Shown here in pieces: positions 9,457 to 18,600 of a stretch of 64,000 nt of DNA (positions are counted from its first letter, which is position 1; each line of letters begins with the position of its first letter). Origin of the DNA: MFD09286-c1 sp963701015 (GTDB lineage Bacteria; Bacteroidota; Bacteroidia; Bacteroidales; DTGW01); the NCBI GenBank assembly GCA_963701015.1, contig OY969556.1:1-64000 (forward strand), read 5' to 3'. The notes under the pieces are model-generated. The model made no database searches. It was not told the DNA's origin and saw only the letters and a program-made list of their open reading frames with translations. Both the position numbers and the translations under genes were made by a program.

Positions 9457-10899
9457 CTATTGTACCTCCAAATTTCCCAACCGTTTTAACCATGCAATTG
9501 CAGTATTTAAGTCGACCACGGCTTCTATCTGTTTAAATTCATAATCGAGCGTTTGCTGCCTGATACGCAAAATGTCTGTTAAATCACTGCCCGATGTTGC
9601 AAAGCTTTTCAGCATAATAGCAAGTGTTTTGTTTGCCAGGTTATATTGGATTGAAAAAAGCTTCATTCTTCGTTGTGCATCCTGATATAATTGAACAGCC
9701 TCATAATATTCTGTTTGCAAATTATTTGCAGTTGCATTATAATTTTGTGCTGTGGCAGATTTCATAAGGTTTGCCTCTGTTTGCATAGCTTTGTACTTTT
9801 TCCTGTAAATAGGTAAGGTAACCGTTACCATTGGCATAATCATATCCTTACCGTTCATGGGCGATGTGGACATATCACTTTTGTTGATTAAAGAATAATT
9901 GACACCTAATCCTACCATTGGGTAGCCCATGCGTGTAACCATTTTCTTCCGGGCATCAAACGATTGTTGTTCAAATTGAAGCATTCCAAGCATAGGGTTA
10001 TTCTTTAGCATACTATCAGAAACTGCATTTAATGTAGTGCTCAAGGTGTCTGGCTTCAAGGTATCCAGAATTGCAACGGCAGATTGCGGCGGCCTGTTCA
10101 GGAAACTGTTAAACCTAGCGGTAATTGTATTTTGCTGGTTTTTGAGTAAAGCGATATTATTTTCTAAATCGCCGATTTCTATTTGAATACGGTATATATC
10201 GGCCAAACCAGAACCACCGGAAGATGAACCCATATTAGAACTACTTTGCATGGAAGCTGAGGGCTGAGATGATGCTGTGCCAGAGTTTCCTCCCATATTA
10301 TTCATACCCGAAGATACACCAGATAAGCCTTGAAGTTGAGTTGATGTTCCTGAACTTATTGACGATGAAGATGCTCCACCTCCTATATCTGAAGCTGTCC
10401 TGAATTTTACCAATGCCAATCGTTCAATCGTTCGGAGTATGCTGATGTTCTTTTCTGAAATACGAATATCCTGTCCGGTTTTATATAATTCGTACCAGTT
10501 CCGTTGCACATCATAAAAAACCTGCAGTTTTGCATCCCTTAAAGATTCAAATTTAGCATTTGCCATTAAACTCATCTCGTCTTTGGCATTTTTAATGACG
10601 CCAAACCATGGGAACATTTGCATCAACCTAAAGTCGGCTACTTGTTTTCCACTAATTATTTCCATTGGACTAAGAAAAACACCAGCACTTAACTCAGGGT
10701 CTGGCAAACTACCAACCTGTGGAATTTTTTGTAAAGCAGCCTGATATTCGTTAAACTTTTGCAAAACAACCGGATTGTTTTTAGCTGCAATTTCAAGATA
10801 TTGCATAAGCGAATCAGTTGGTTGCTGGCATTTAACAATAACATTACTGCAAAGCACTAAGAGTAAAAGGAGTATTTTTTTTAATTGTTTAATTTTCAT
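9457..10899 (-). CDS. TolC family outer-membrane channel (CusC-like) with Ser/Gly/Met-rich insert
   Basis: This 480-residue protein has an N-terminal signal peptide and two TolC repeats (VQRNWYELYK and EYYEAVQLYQDAQRR helices). It would form the outer-membrane exit of the CusABC pump. Its start overlaps the end of cusA by 11 bp, so the two are translationally coupled. Residues about 173-231 are a low-complexity insert of Ser, Gly, Thr, Asn and Met lying between the first helical repeat and SGLADIYRIQIEIGDLE. Its position suggests a loop or coil extension of the channel; metal binding by its Met residues is only a possibility. Confidence 0.85.
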   Translation of the reverse strand: MKIKQLKKILLLLLVLCSNVIVKCQQPTDSLMQYLEIAAKNNPVVLQKFNEYQAALQKIPQVGSLPDPELSAGVFLSPMEIISGKQVADFRLMQMFPWFGVIKNAKDEMSLMANAKFESLRDAKLQVFYDVQRNWYELYKTGQDIRISEKNISILRTIERLALVKFRTASDIGGGASSSSISSGTSTQLQGLSGVSSGMNNMGGNSGTASSQPSASMQSSSNMGSSSGGSGLADIYRIQIEIGDLENNIALLKNQQNTITARFNSFLNRPPQSAVAILDTLKPDTLSTTLNAVSDSMLKNNPMLGMLQFEQQSFDARKKMVTRMGYPMVGLGVNYSLINKSDMSTSPMNGKDMIMPMVTVTLPIYRKKYKAMQTEANLMKSATAQNYNATANNLQTEYYEAVQLYQDAQRRMKLFSIQYNLANKTLAIMLKSFATSGSDLTDILRIRQQTLDYEFKQIEAVVDLNTAIAWLKRLGNLEVQ

Positions 10900-13800
10900 T
10901 GTCTTCCTCCTTGTTAATTATTTGAACTGATATATTATTAATCCGTCTGACAGTCCTTTCCCTCCACATAGATTGAAATAGTGGTACCACAAAAATGGTC
11001 ATTGCCTGAATAACCATACCTCCAAACATTGGAATTGCCATAGGTATCATAATATCAGAACCTTTACCTGTAGATGATAACACAGGCAACAAAGCAATTA
11101 CCGCAACTGCAGTTGTCATTATTGCCGGGCGGACTCGTTTTAGGCCAGCAGAAACAATTGCTTCACGAACATCATACAAGGTAGTTGGTTTACGCTGTTC
11201 GAATACCTGGTGAATGTATGTTCCCATAATTACTCCATCGTTTGTGGCAATACCAAAGAGAGCTATAAACCCAACCCATACCGCCACACTAAGGTTTATG
11301 GTGTGCATTTGGAATAAATCGCGCAAATTTATTCCCGCTACCGGAAAATTCATAAACCAACCTTGTCCGTATAACCATAACATAATGAAGCCGCCTGCAA
11401 ATGCAACAAATATTCCTGAGAACTGGATAAATGAAGCGGTGACCGACTTAAACTGAAAATAAATCAACAGGAAAATCAGGATTAAGCTAATAGGTACTAC
11501 AATTGCCAGTCGTTTGGTAGCACGAATCTCCTGTTCATAATTACCAGCAAATTTATAAGAAACCCCTGCAGGCAATTTCAATTCGCCCGATACAATTTTA
11601 CGCTTCAATACTTTTGCCGCATCATTGACTACATTCACTTCGGCTTTACCTTCCAATTTATCAAAAATGACATAGCCAACCAAAAATGTGTTTTCGCTTC
11701 GAATCATCTGTGCGCCACGCGTGTAATTGATGTCGGCGATTTCACCCAGAGGAATTTGTGTACCGTTCATTGATGGGATAAGGATTCTTTTTATATCTTC
11801 CGGATTATCCCGTAATTCACGAGGATATCGAACCCTAATGGGGAAGCGTTCACGACCTTCAACCGAGGTGCTTAACGTCATGCCTCCTACTGCAACTTGC
11901 AGAACTTCCTGAACATTACTGATAGACATACCGTACCTTGCCATAGCTTCACGGTTAAGCTTTATTTCGATATAAGGCGCACCCACGGCACGGTCGTAAA
12001 ATACCGAAGAAGCTTTAATCGAAGGAACATCCTTCAAGGCATGTTCAAATTGCATACCTGCCTTTTCAATCGTTTCTAAATCGGGGCCATAAACTTTTAA
12101 GCCCATCGGTGCACGCATACCTGTTGAAAGCATTACCAACCTTGTTTCAATTGGCTGTAATTTAGGTGCAGAAGTTAAACCCGGTATATTGGTTACTTTT
12201 ACAATTTCTTTCCATATATCATCAGGGTTTTTAATTTGTGGTCGCCATTGCCTGAAATATTCGCCATTGTCATCGGGTACTAAGCTATCGGCTGGTATTA
12301 TCCTGAACCCTTCTTTTTCAGGGTTATAAGTTTTGCCATTTCGTAAAACAAAGCTTTCTTGCCTGTCAACTTTAAACCGGATGCGATGTCCGTCTCCATC
12401 CAAAATATATTCGGGACGGTAGTTTATTGTATTTTCGAACATTTGCACCGGTGCAGGGTCGAGCGCTGAATTTACGCGACCCCATTTGCCAACAGCTACT
12501 TCAACTTCAGGAATAGTTGATAGCCTCTTGTCGAGTGTTTCGATATAGTGTAAATTCATTTCAATGCTTGAATGGGGCATACTGGTTGGCATTAGGAGAA
12601 AAGAACCTTCGTTGAGCGAGGGCATAAATTCTTTTCCAATACCTGGTAATGTTTTATCAACGCCTTGCCAGAAAGATGTTTGCCTAAAACTTTTCCATCC
12701 TATTGTTTCCATTGTCTTTGGAACAAACCCGAAAACCTTTTCAGCCCCCTGCCATGTTAACAAACCAAAGAACAGTGTGAATATAGGAATTGAAAGAAAT
12801 TTCCATTTGTTTGCCAGGCTCCATCGAATAATTTGTTCGTAAAAATGAACCATTAACATAAGCGCTGATAGAATTACAGTAACAATGCCAGACACAAATA
12901 GAAAGTTTACAAACGTGCTATTATGTGCACCCAGCGGCAACCATTCGATAGACAGGTAATATAAAGCAACCAACAAGGTAATTCCAATGTTGATATAATT
13001 GGGAAATGCCTTGCGTTTCTCCGGCCATCGATAATTCATCAAATTGTTTATACCGAAGGCTACAAGGGCAAGTGCAGTCCATGTTCCCCAAAATATTGTA
13101 AAAAACAAACCTGTCGCAATCAGGCTGCCGTTCCAAATTCTTTTAATCCTTTTGGTATCGAAACGAATGGCAAAAATTATATGTGCCAGTGTTGGTAAAA
13201 CAATGATTCCTAAAAGGAATGACGACATTAGCGCAAACGTTTTGGTGAATGCCAGGGGGCGGAATAGTTTGCCTTCGGCGGCTTGCATTGCAAAAACCGG
13301 AAGAAAACTTACAATTGTTGTTGCCAGGGCAGTCATCACAGCAGGCGACACTTCATTTGTAGCAGTAAGGATTAACTGTTGCAATTGTTTACCATGCAAA
13401 TCATGGTTTCCAGGCTTCCCGCTTCGCTCATTCTCTCGAGCCAAGTTTTCCATATGCCGCACAATGTTCTCGACATAAATTATCCCAATGTCCACCATAA
13501 CCCCTATAGCAATAGCAATACCAGACAAAGCAACAATATTGGCTTCAACACCGAAAAATTTCATCAATATAAATGTCATCAAAACACCTATAGGCAATAA
13601 GCCAGAGATAATTATAAATGCCCTAAGGTTTATTACCAGTACGATGATAACGATAATACTGATTAGTATTTCGTGTGAAAGTGCCGATTCAAGCGTTCCT
13701 ATGGTTTCCTTTATAAGGCCTGTTCTATCATAGAATGGAACAACCGTTACTTTTGAAACGCTACCATTAGGCAGTGTTTTTTGTGGCAAACCTGCATCAA

Positions 13801-14782
13801 TCTCCTTTATTTTATCTTTTACATTATTTATAACCTCCATTGGGTTTGAACCATACCGGGCAACCACTACACCGCCAACAGCCTCCGAGCCACCTTTGTC
13901 GAGTCCGCCACGCCGAGGTGCCGGGCCATATTCAACATGGGCTACATCTTTTATTCGTACCGGTACATTGTTTCGAACCGCTATCACAGAATTTTCGAGG
14001 TCTCCCAGATTTTTCACATATCCCAAACCACGGATAATGTATTCAACATTATTTAATTCAACGGTTTCAGCACCAATATCGAGGTTGCTATTTTTAACAG
14101 CATTCATCACATCCATTACCGATACTCCATATGCTTTTAAAGCATCTGGATTAAGGTCAACCTGATACTCTTTTACAAAGCCACCTACCGAAGCAACTTC
14201 CGAAACCCCTTCGGCAGTTGATAAGCCATACTTCACATAAAAATCCTGAATGGTTCGCAATTCCTGAGGACTCCAACCTCCATTTGGTTTGCCAGTTTTT
14301 GGATCACGACCTTCGAGGGTGTACCAATATATTTGTCCTAAAGCAGTGGCATCTGGCCCAAGGGTTGGGGTTACCCCTGATGGTAATGTGCCGGCAGGGA
14401 GAGAATTTAGCTTTTCAAGAATACGTGAACGGCTCCAGTAAAAATCAACTCCGTCCTTAAAAATTATATATACAAATGACATTCCGAACATTGAGGTGCT
14501 GCGAATGGTTTTTACACCCGGTATTCCCAAAAGGGAAGTTGTTAACGGATAGGTAACCTGGTCCTCAATGTCTTTTGGAGAACATCCCATCCATTCGGTA
14601 GAAACTATTTGCTGGTTATCACCAATATCAGGGATTGCATCCACCGGTACAGGGTTTCGTGGTAATATGCCTGTATTCCAGCTAAACGGCGTGGTAACCA
14701 AACCTCCCACCACAAAAACAATAAGGAGGATGAAGGTTACCAACCGGTTTTCAAGAAAATATTTTAAAAGTTTATTAATCAT
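10889..14782 (-). CDS. cusA: CusA/CzcA family heavy-metal efflux RND pump
   Basis: This inner-membrane proton-driven metal exporter has 1297 residues, longer than the roughly 1050 of E. coli CusA. It has the N-terminal RND helix and porter loop (PVDAIPDIGDNQQIVSTEW), the TM4 proton-relay segment AIAIGVMVDIGIIYVENIV, and the late TM block GIATNDGVIMGTYI. The extra length is mainly between about residues 545 and 690, where additional hydrophobic helices interrupt the usual TM6 to second-porter connection. Enlarged CusA proteins occur in Bacteroidota, so I do not read this as a fusion artefact. Cu/Ag specificity is inferred from neighbours (HMBD adaptor, HMA protein). Confidence 0.92.
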   Translation of the reverse strand: MINKLLKYFLENRLVTFILLIVFVVGGLVTTPFSWNTGILPRNPVPVDAIPDIGDNQQIVSTEWMGCSPKDIEDQVTYPLTTSLLGIPGVKTIRSTSMFGMSFVYIIFKDGVDFYWSRSRILEKLNSLPAGTLPSGVTPTLGPDATALGQIYWYTLEGRDPKTGKPNGGWSPQELRTIQDFYVKYGLSTAEGVSEVASVGGFVKEYQVDLNPDALKAYGVSVMDVMNAVKNSNLDIGAETVELNNVEYIIRGLGYVKNLGDLENSVIAVRNNVPVRIKDVAHVEYGPAPRRGGLDKGGSEAVGGVVVARYGSNPMEVINNVKDKIKEIDAGLPQKTLPNGSVSKVTVVPFYDRTGLIKETIGTLESALSHEILISIIVIIVLVINLRAFIIISGLLPIGVLMTFILMKFFGVEANIVALSGIAIAIGVMVDIGIIYVENIVRHMENLARENERSGKPGNHDLHGKQLQQLILTATNEVSPAVMTALATTIVSFLPVFAMQAAEGKLFRPLAFTKTFALMSSFLLGIIVLPTLAHIIFAIRFDTKRIKRIWNGSLIATGLFFTIFWGTWTALALVAFGINNLMNYRWPEKRKAFPNYINIGITLLVALYYLSIEWLPLGAHNSTFVNFLFVSGIVTVILSALMLMVHFYEQIIRWSLANKWKFLSIPIFTLFFGLLTWQGAEKVFGFVPKTMETIGWKSFRQTSFWQGVDKTLPGIGKEFMPSLNEGSFLLMPTSMPHSSIEMNLHYIETLDKRLSTIPEVEVAVGKWGRVNSALDPAPVQMFENTINYRPEYILDGDGHRIRFKVDRQESFVLRNGKTYNPEKEGFRIIPADSLVPDDNGEYFRQWRPQIKNPDDIWKEIVKVTNIPGLTSAPKLQPIETRLVMLSTGMRAPMGLKVYGPDLETIEKAGMQFEHALKDVPSIKASSVFYDRAVGAPYIEIKLNREAMARYGMSISNVQEVLQVAVGGMTLSTSVEGRERFPIRVRYPRELRDNPEDIKRILIPSMNGTQIPLGEIADINYTRGAQMIRSENTFLVGYVIFDKLEGKAEVNVVNDAAKVLKRKIVSGELKLPAGVSYKFAGNYEQEIRATKRLAIVVPISLILIFLLIYFQFKSVTASFIQFSGIFVAFAGGFIMLWLYGQGWFMNFPVAGINLRDLFQMHTINLSVAVWVGFIALFGIATNDGVIMGTYIHQVFEQRKPTTLYDVREAIVSAGLKRVRPAIMTTAVAVIALLPVLSSTGKGSDIMIPMAIPMFGGMVIQAMTIFVVPLFQSMWRERTVRRINNISVQIINKEEDNEN

Positions 14783-14786
14783 AGAT

Positions 14787-14895
14787 TAATGTCCTAATTA
14801 AACAATGTGCTAATGTGCTAATTAAACGATGTGCTAATATGCCAATTAGATAAAGTACTAATGTGCTAATTAAACAATCTGCCAATGGCAAATTA
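14787..14895. repeat. Imperfect short repeats, core GTGCTAATTAAAC
   Basis: Just upstream of cusA the sequence repeats variants of AATGTGCTAATTAAAC-A/G-ATGTGCTAAT at least four times (core copies near 14795, 14810, 14830 and 14850). An inverted copy, AGCACATTAG, lies near 14958. The repeat separates the HMA gene from cusA. It looks like a Bacteroidota intergenic repeat; a regulatory role in the operon leader is possible but not shown. Confidence 0.6.
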
Positions 14896-14984
14896 ATTCA
14901 GTGTAATAGTCTGACTTATAAACAATGAATAAATCTATTCATTATCACATAAGCATATCAGCACATTAGTAAATTGATTAATTG

Positions 14985-15344
14985 TTATTTCCTTTCATAT
15001 TGGCAACAACCTGGAAGATTTGCATAAACTTTGTCGTCGGCCCTGAATTTTTCAGTATCGTGACCAACTGATGCAATCTTCTTTTGAACATCATCGCTTT
15101 TTACTTTAGATGGATCGTAAACAAGAGTCAGAAGTTTTGTGTCTTTGTTCCACGAAGCCTTAAAAACGCCTTCCATCTTTGCAGCTTTTTCGATACGTGC
15201 CTGGCATGATTCGCAGTTACCCCACACTTTAATTGTTTCGGTTTTTGTAGATGCCATTTTAGAATTATCCTTAGTTTGGGCAATTGAGAATATAGTTAAT
15301 GATACCGCTATTATAGCAGTAACAATGAATTTTAATGTTTTCAT
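14985..15344 (-). CDS. Periplasmic heavy-metal-associated (HMA/MerP-like) protein
   Basis: I choose the ATG at 15344, which starts a clean signal peptide (MKTLKFIVTAIIAVSLT), over the longer frame that begins at 15425. The mature protein is a single HMA fold with metal-binding Cys44 and Cys47 in GNCESC, where MerP has GMTC-x-x-C. It ends in a second Cys pair (PGCCQY). It probably carries Cu(I)/Ag(I) in the periplasm to CusB/CusA. It lies directly upstream of cusA in the same orientation and 104 bp after the HYC_CC_PP gene. Confidence 0.85.
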   Translation of the reverse strand: MKTLKFIVTAIIAVSLTIFSIAQTKDNSKMASTKTETIKVWGNCESCQARIEKAAKMEGVFKASWNKDTKLLTLVYDPSKVKSDDVQKKIASVGHDTEKFRADDKVYANLPGCCQYERK

Positions 15345-15447
15345 TATAATAAATTTAATTGTGAAACTTGAGATTAGTATAATATATAAGGCTTTAACAA
15401 AATAGCTTAAATAGCTTTTTTGCAAAACAAAATAGGTAGTGTAAATC

Positions 15448-15864
15448 TCAAATTCGGAAAATACAAATTTTAGCCAGACTAACCGCTCTGGTCAAAGAAA
15501 AGCCGGGAGGGAATACGTTATTTTGATTAGAATTTGAAGTATCAAATGAATTAAAAGATAAGTTTACGGGTAAATTATATACCTGTTTAAGGCTTTTTAT
15601 TAAGTCTTTAACTTTAAGTGACGAAGTAATGTAATTGTTGTCAACAGTTAAATAAGAAATTTCATTACGGCAACAGTTTGAAGAAATACCATTGTGAATT
15701 GGGCAATTTTGATTCGTATTCTCCATTTCACAAGTAGCTTTTACACCTGTGAATGACAAATTCATAGCTTCAACTTTACCTCCGCAAAAATGAGTTGCAA
15801 TAGAGAGATGCATCCCGGAAAGCAGGATAAGTAAAGCAAATGATATGGAGATAAGTTTTTTCAT
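15448..15864 (-). CDS. HYC_CC_PP family small cysteine-rich secreted protein
   Basis: This 138-residue protein has a signal peptide, then the THFCGGKV motif. A cysteine cluster follows (CEMENTNQNC-PIH and SNCC), and there is a Pro-Pro-rich segment near the end (VFPPGFSL). This is the HYC_CC_PP pattern, commonly found beside Bacteroidota metal-efflux genes. The function is unknown. Position as first gene of the copper/silver locus suggests a periplasmic metal-binding or sensing role, which is inference. Confidence 0.75.
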   Translation of the reverse strand: MKKLISISFALLILLSGMHLSIATHFCGGKVEAMNLSFTGVKATCEMENTNQNCPIHNGISSNCCRNEISYLTVDNNYITSSLKVKDLIKSLKQVYNLPVNLSFNSFDTSNSNQNNVFPPGFSLTRAVSLAKICIFRI

Positions 15865-16152
15865 TTATGTTTTAAACGAATTTCATATAAAAAGGTTCTG
15901 CAAATATAAGATAAAAAGCTCTTGTATTATATAAAGGATTGTTAAATTAAAATAACCTGAGCATGAATTAATGTATTTGATATATTCTAGTTCGAAGGAA
16001 TTTAATAAAACCTTTGTATCCTAAATTAAAGTATGGCATAATTCGGGAAATTTGGACATTGAAATTATCACCATTATTAATATATAAGAATATACTGAAT
16101 TTGAAAAGCAGTTAAATTTGTTTTTGAATATAACTGGTGTTGAAAACAGGGT

Positions 16153-16926
16153 TTATATAATTCCTAAACCCAATAAAATTGCAAACAATATTATCATATT
16201 TGCAACAATAATTTGTAATGATTTTATTGTTATTTTCTTTATAAATTTATTGCCATAATAAACACCAATAAATGCTGAAAATACAGCAACTATTAATAGC
16301 ATTAATTTTGCTTTATCAATATGTTTAAGTATACTTTGTGAATAAATTGAAAGCCTGGCCATATCAACCATACAAGCAATAATAACGCCAGTACCTATAA
16401 ACATTTCTTTTGTTAAGCCTGCTTTAATTAAAAAAGTTGCACGTAAGGCTCCCTGGTGACCAGATAATCCTCCAAAAAAACCACTTAAAAGGCCACCCAA
16501 TGGCAAATATTTTTTATCAAAATTCAAATTCGAAAGTCGGGGAATTAATTCAAATAATGAGAAAATTATTAAAACTATTGCTATTGTTAATTTAATTGGA
16601 GTAACCAGGAATAATTTATAATCAATAGTATAAATAATTATTGGTTTTAATGCAGATAAATTTGTAAGCAAATAAGCTCCAACCAGGGATGCAATTATTG
16701 AAGGTATCCCAAAACTTACAATAATTTTCCAGGAGATATGCTTGTAATAAAAACCCAATTTTATCAAATTGTTTGAAAAATGCACAATTGCAGTCAAAAC
16801 AATCGCTAAATCTATTGGGAAAAATAAACCAAATACCGGCATTAGTATAGTTCCCAGACCAAATCCTGAAAATAGGGTTAATCCGGCTCCAACTAAGGTT
16901 ACAATTCCAATTAATATATATTCCAT
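16153..16926 (-). CDS. Sulfite exporter TauE/SafE family membrane protein
   Basis: About eight hydrophobic helices form two TSUP-type halves. The conserved GGLLSGFFGGLSGHQGALR segment is the family's second-half motif, matching the first-half GAGLTLFSGFGLGTILMP. I start at ATG 16926 (MEYILIGIV); a longer frame begins at 16977 but adds a poorly conserved hydrophobic lead. The family exports sulfite, sulfonates or related anions; the substrate here is unknown. It stands alone between the cus locus and a divergent periplasmic-binding protein. Confidence 0.85.
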   Translation of the reverse strand: MEYILIGIVTLVGAGLTLFSGFGLGTILMPVFGLFFPIDLAIVLTAIVHFSNNLIKLGFYYKHISWKIIVSFGIPSIIASLVGAYLLTNLSALKPIIIYTIDYKLFLVTPIKLTIAIVLIIFSLFELIPRLSNLNFDKKYLPLGGLLSGFFGGLSGHQGALRATFLIKAGLTKEMFIGTGVIIACMVDMARLSIYSQSILKHIDKAKLMLLIVAVFSAFIGVYYGNKFIKKITIKSLQIIVANMIILFAILLGLGII

Positions 16927-17398
16927 ATCATTTATTTTAATTAAAATTATTAACAAATAAATGAAACACTTAGACAAGAATATTTGAAATAATTTTATGT
17001 ATAATAGAATATATATTTACACGAACCAAACTCAATAGTAGAATTTAAAAGGACTAAGTGTAATAAAAAGTAGATATTAATTATACAAGCAATTTACAAC
17101 TTGATTTAAAATATAGTCATCCGCCAGCACATAGAAACCAATTAGAAAATCAGCAGTCTCAATTATTTTCGACTGTGTTTAATTCCCAATTCATTGGGTA
17201 AACAGTTTAGATTTGAGTGATTAATTTTAGATACACTGTAGCTTGCAAAAGTGCGGTTCATTCTATAATTAAGGTAAAATAAAGCTGATTATGAATAATT
17301 CATTAACTAAATTCAAGAATAAGTTTTTCAAAAATGATAGCCATTTTAGTATTATAATTCATTAACTTTAAATAAGGTTAATAAGTTAATAGAATCAA
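16927..17398. other. Intergenic region, divergent promoters presumed
   Basis: This 472-bp AT-rich gap separates the divergent TauE gene and the periplasmic-binding protein gene. I see no ORF of note, no RNA gene and no clear repeat. TAACTTTA near 17365 is one base off the TAnnTTTG -7 consensus and is the only promoter candidate seen for the + strand gene. Confidence 0.4.
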
Positions 17399-18433
17399 AT
17401 GAAAGCAGGAATTAGTAATCGGTTTTATCCTAAATTACTTTTAATGCTAATATTTTTTTTGCTATATCAATTGTACTATGTCGATAGTATTAAAGCACAA
17501 GGAAGAAATGGCACCATAGGGCTTTCTATGGCAGAATTGAATGTTCCCCGCTGGGATATTGACAGTGATTATTTTGTTTGGTCGGCAAAAGCAATAGGAT
17601 ATAATGTAATAGTAAAAGATGCTGAAGATAATAGTGCTACACAAATTGAACAGGTAAATGAATTAATAAAATCGGGTATCAGGGCATTGGTAATTATACC
17701 GGTTGATGGAAATAAAGATTCAGTAATTGTTGAGAATGCTCATAAACACGGGGTAAAGGTAATTGCATACGATAGAATTATCAAAAATTGTGATTTAGAT
17801 GGTTATATTTCATTTAATAACGAAATGATAGGTGAAATTATGGCCATTTACATTACAAACTATGTAAATAAAGGTAATTTCATGAACATTGGCGGTCCTA
17901 AAACTGATCCAAATTCATTTGATATTCATACAGGCTTATTGAAAATTATGAATTCATTTATAAAAAGCGGTAATGCAAGTTTTGTATGTGATACTTTTGT
18001 CAGCCAATGGAATAAGGCGGAGTCGTATAAAATTGTTAAGGAATACTTAAACTCAAACAGGCCAGTACCTGTGGCAATATTTAATGCGAATGATGAATTA
18101 GCCTTGGGGACAATTGAAGCTTTGGAAGAAAAGAATCTTGACGGGAAAGTATATATTACTGGACAAGATGCTGATTTAGTTGCCTGCAGAAATATAATTT
18201 CGGGAAAACAATCATTAACTATATTTAAACCAATTCGGGTTCTGGCTGAAAAAGCTGCACTAATGACGGCTATGATATTAGGAGATATTAATTATCAAAC
18301 AATAACTACAGTTTATAATGGTAAAAAAAACGTACCCTCATTTATAATTAACCCAACACCAGTTGACAAAGCAAACATGGCCAATACAATTATAATTGAT
18401 GGATTCCATACCGAAAGAGAATTATATAAATAA
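17399..18433 (+). CDS. Periplasmic sugar-binding-type protein (XylF/RbsB fold)
   Basis: This 344-residue protein has a signal peptide (residues about 8-33) and a type-1 periplasmic binding fold. N-terminal GTIGLSMAELNVPRW is followed by GIRALVIIPVDGN, GVKVIAYDR, the hinge region FMNIGGPKTDPNS, and C-terminal ITGQDADLVACRNIISGKQSLT. This resembles D-xylose-binding proteins. No ABC permease or ATPase gene is nearby. Instead the convergent gene encodes a sensor histidine kinase, so a ligand-sensing role is possible; that link is inference. Confidence 0.85.
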   Translation: MKAGISNRFYPKLLLMLIFFLLYQLYYVDSIKAQGRNGTIGLSMAELNVPRWDIDSDYFVWSAKAIGYNVIVKDAEDNSATQIEQVNELIKSGIRALVIIPVDGNKDSVIVENAHKHGVKVIAYDRIIKNCDLDGYISFNNEMIGEIMAIYITNYVNKGNFMNIGGPKTDPNSFDIHTGLLKIMNSFIKSGNASFVCDTFVSQWNKAESYKIVKEYLNSNRPVPVAIFNANDELALGTIEALEEKNLDGKVYITGQDADLVACRNIISGKQSLTIFKPIRVLAEKAALMTAMILGDINYQTITTVYNGKKNVPSFIINPTPVDKANMANTIIIDGFHTERELYK

Positions 18434-18445
18434 TACAGATTAGTC

Positions 18446-18585
18446 CTACTTTAACACATTAATTGTCTTCTATGATTTTCAGCTTTATTAACCCCAAACC
18501 CTAAAGGGTGAAAGCTGAAAAATCAAACTGTTCCCTTTAGGGATTAAGGGTAAAAACAGTTTGGTTTTCGAATCTGTTAAAGTAG
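18446..18585. repeat. Nested palindromic element between convergent genes
   Basis: Outer arms CTACTTTAACA (18446-18456) and TGTTAAAGTAG (18575-18585) are perfect inverted repeats. They enclose two hairpins: TTTTCAGCTTT...AAAGCTGAAAA around an ACCCTAAAGGGT core, and AAACTGTT...AACAGTTT around CCCTTTAGGG. It sits between the stops of two convergent genes and could end transcription both ways. The layered symmetry also fits a small REP/MITE-like element. Confidence 0.65.
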
Positions 18586-18600
18586 AATTAGCTAATTAAA

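Noticed and set aside
10889..14782. Many + strand ORFs of 60-144 codons opposite cusA
   Set aside because: They are antisense shadows of a strongly conserved gene and encode no recognisable domain.
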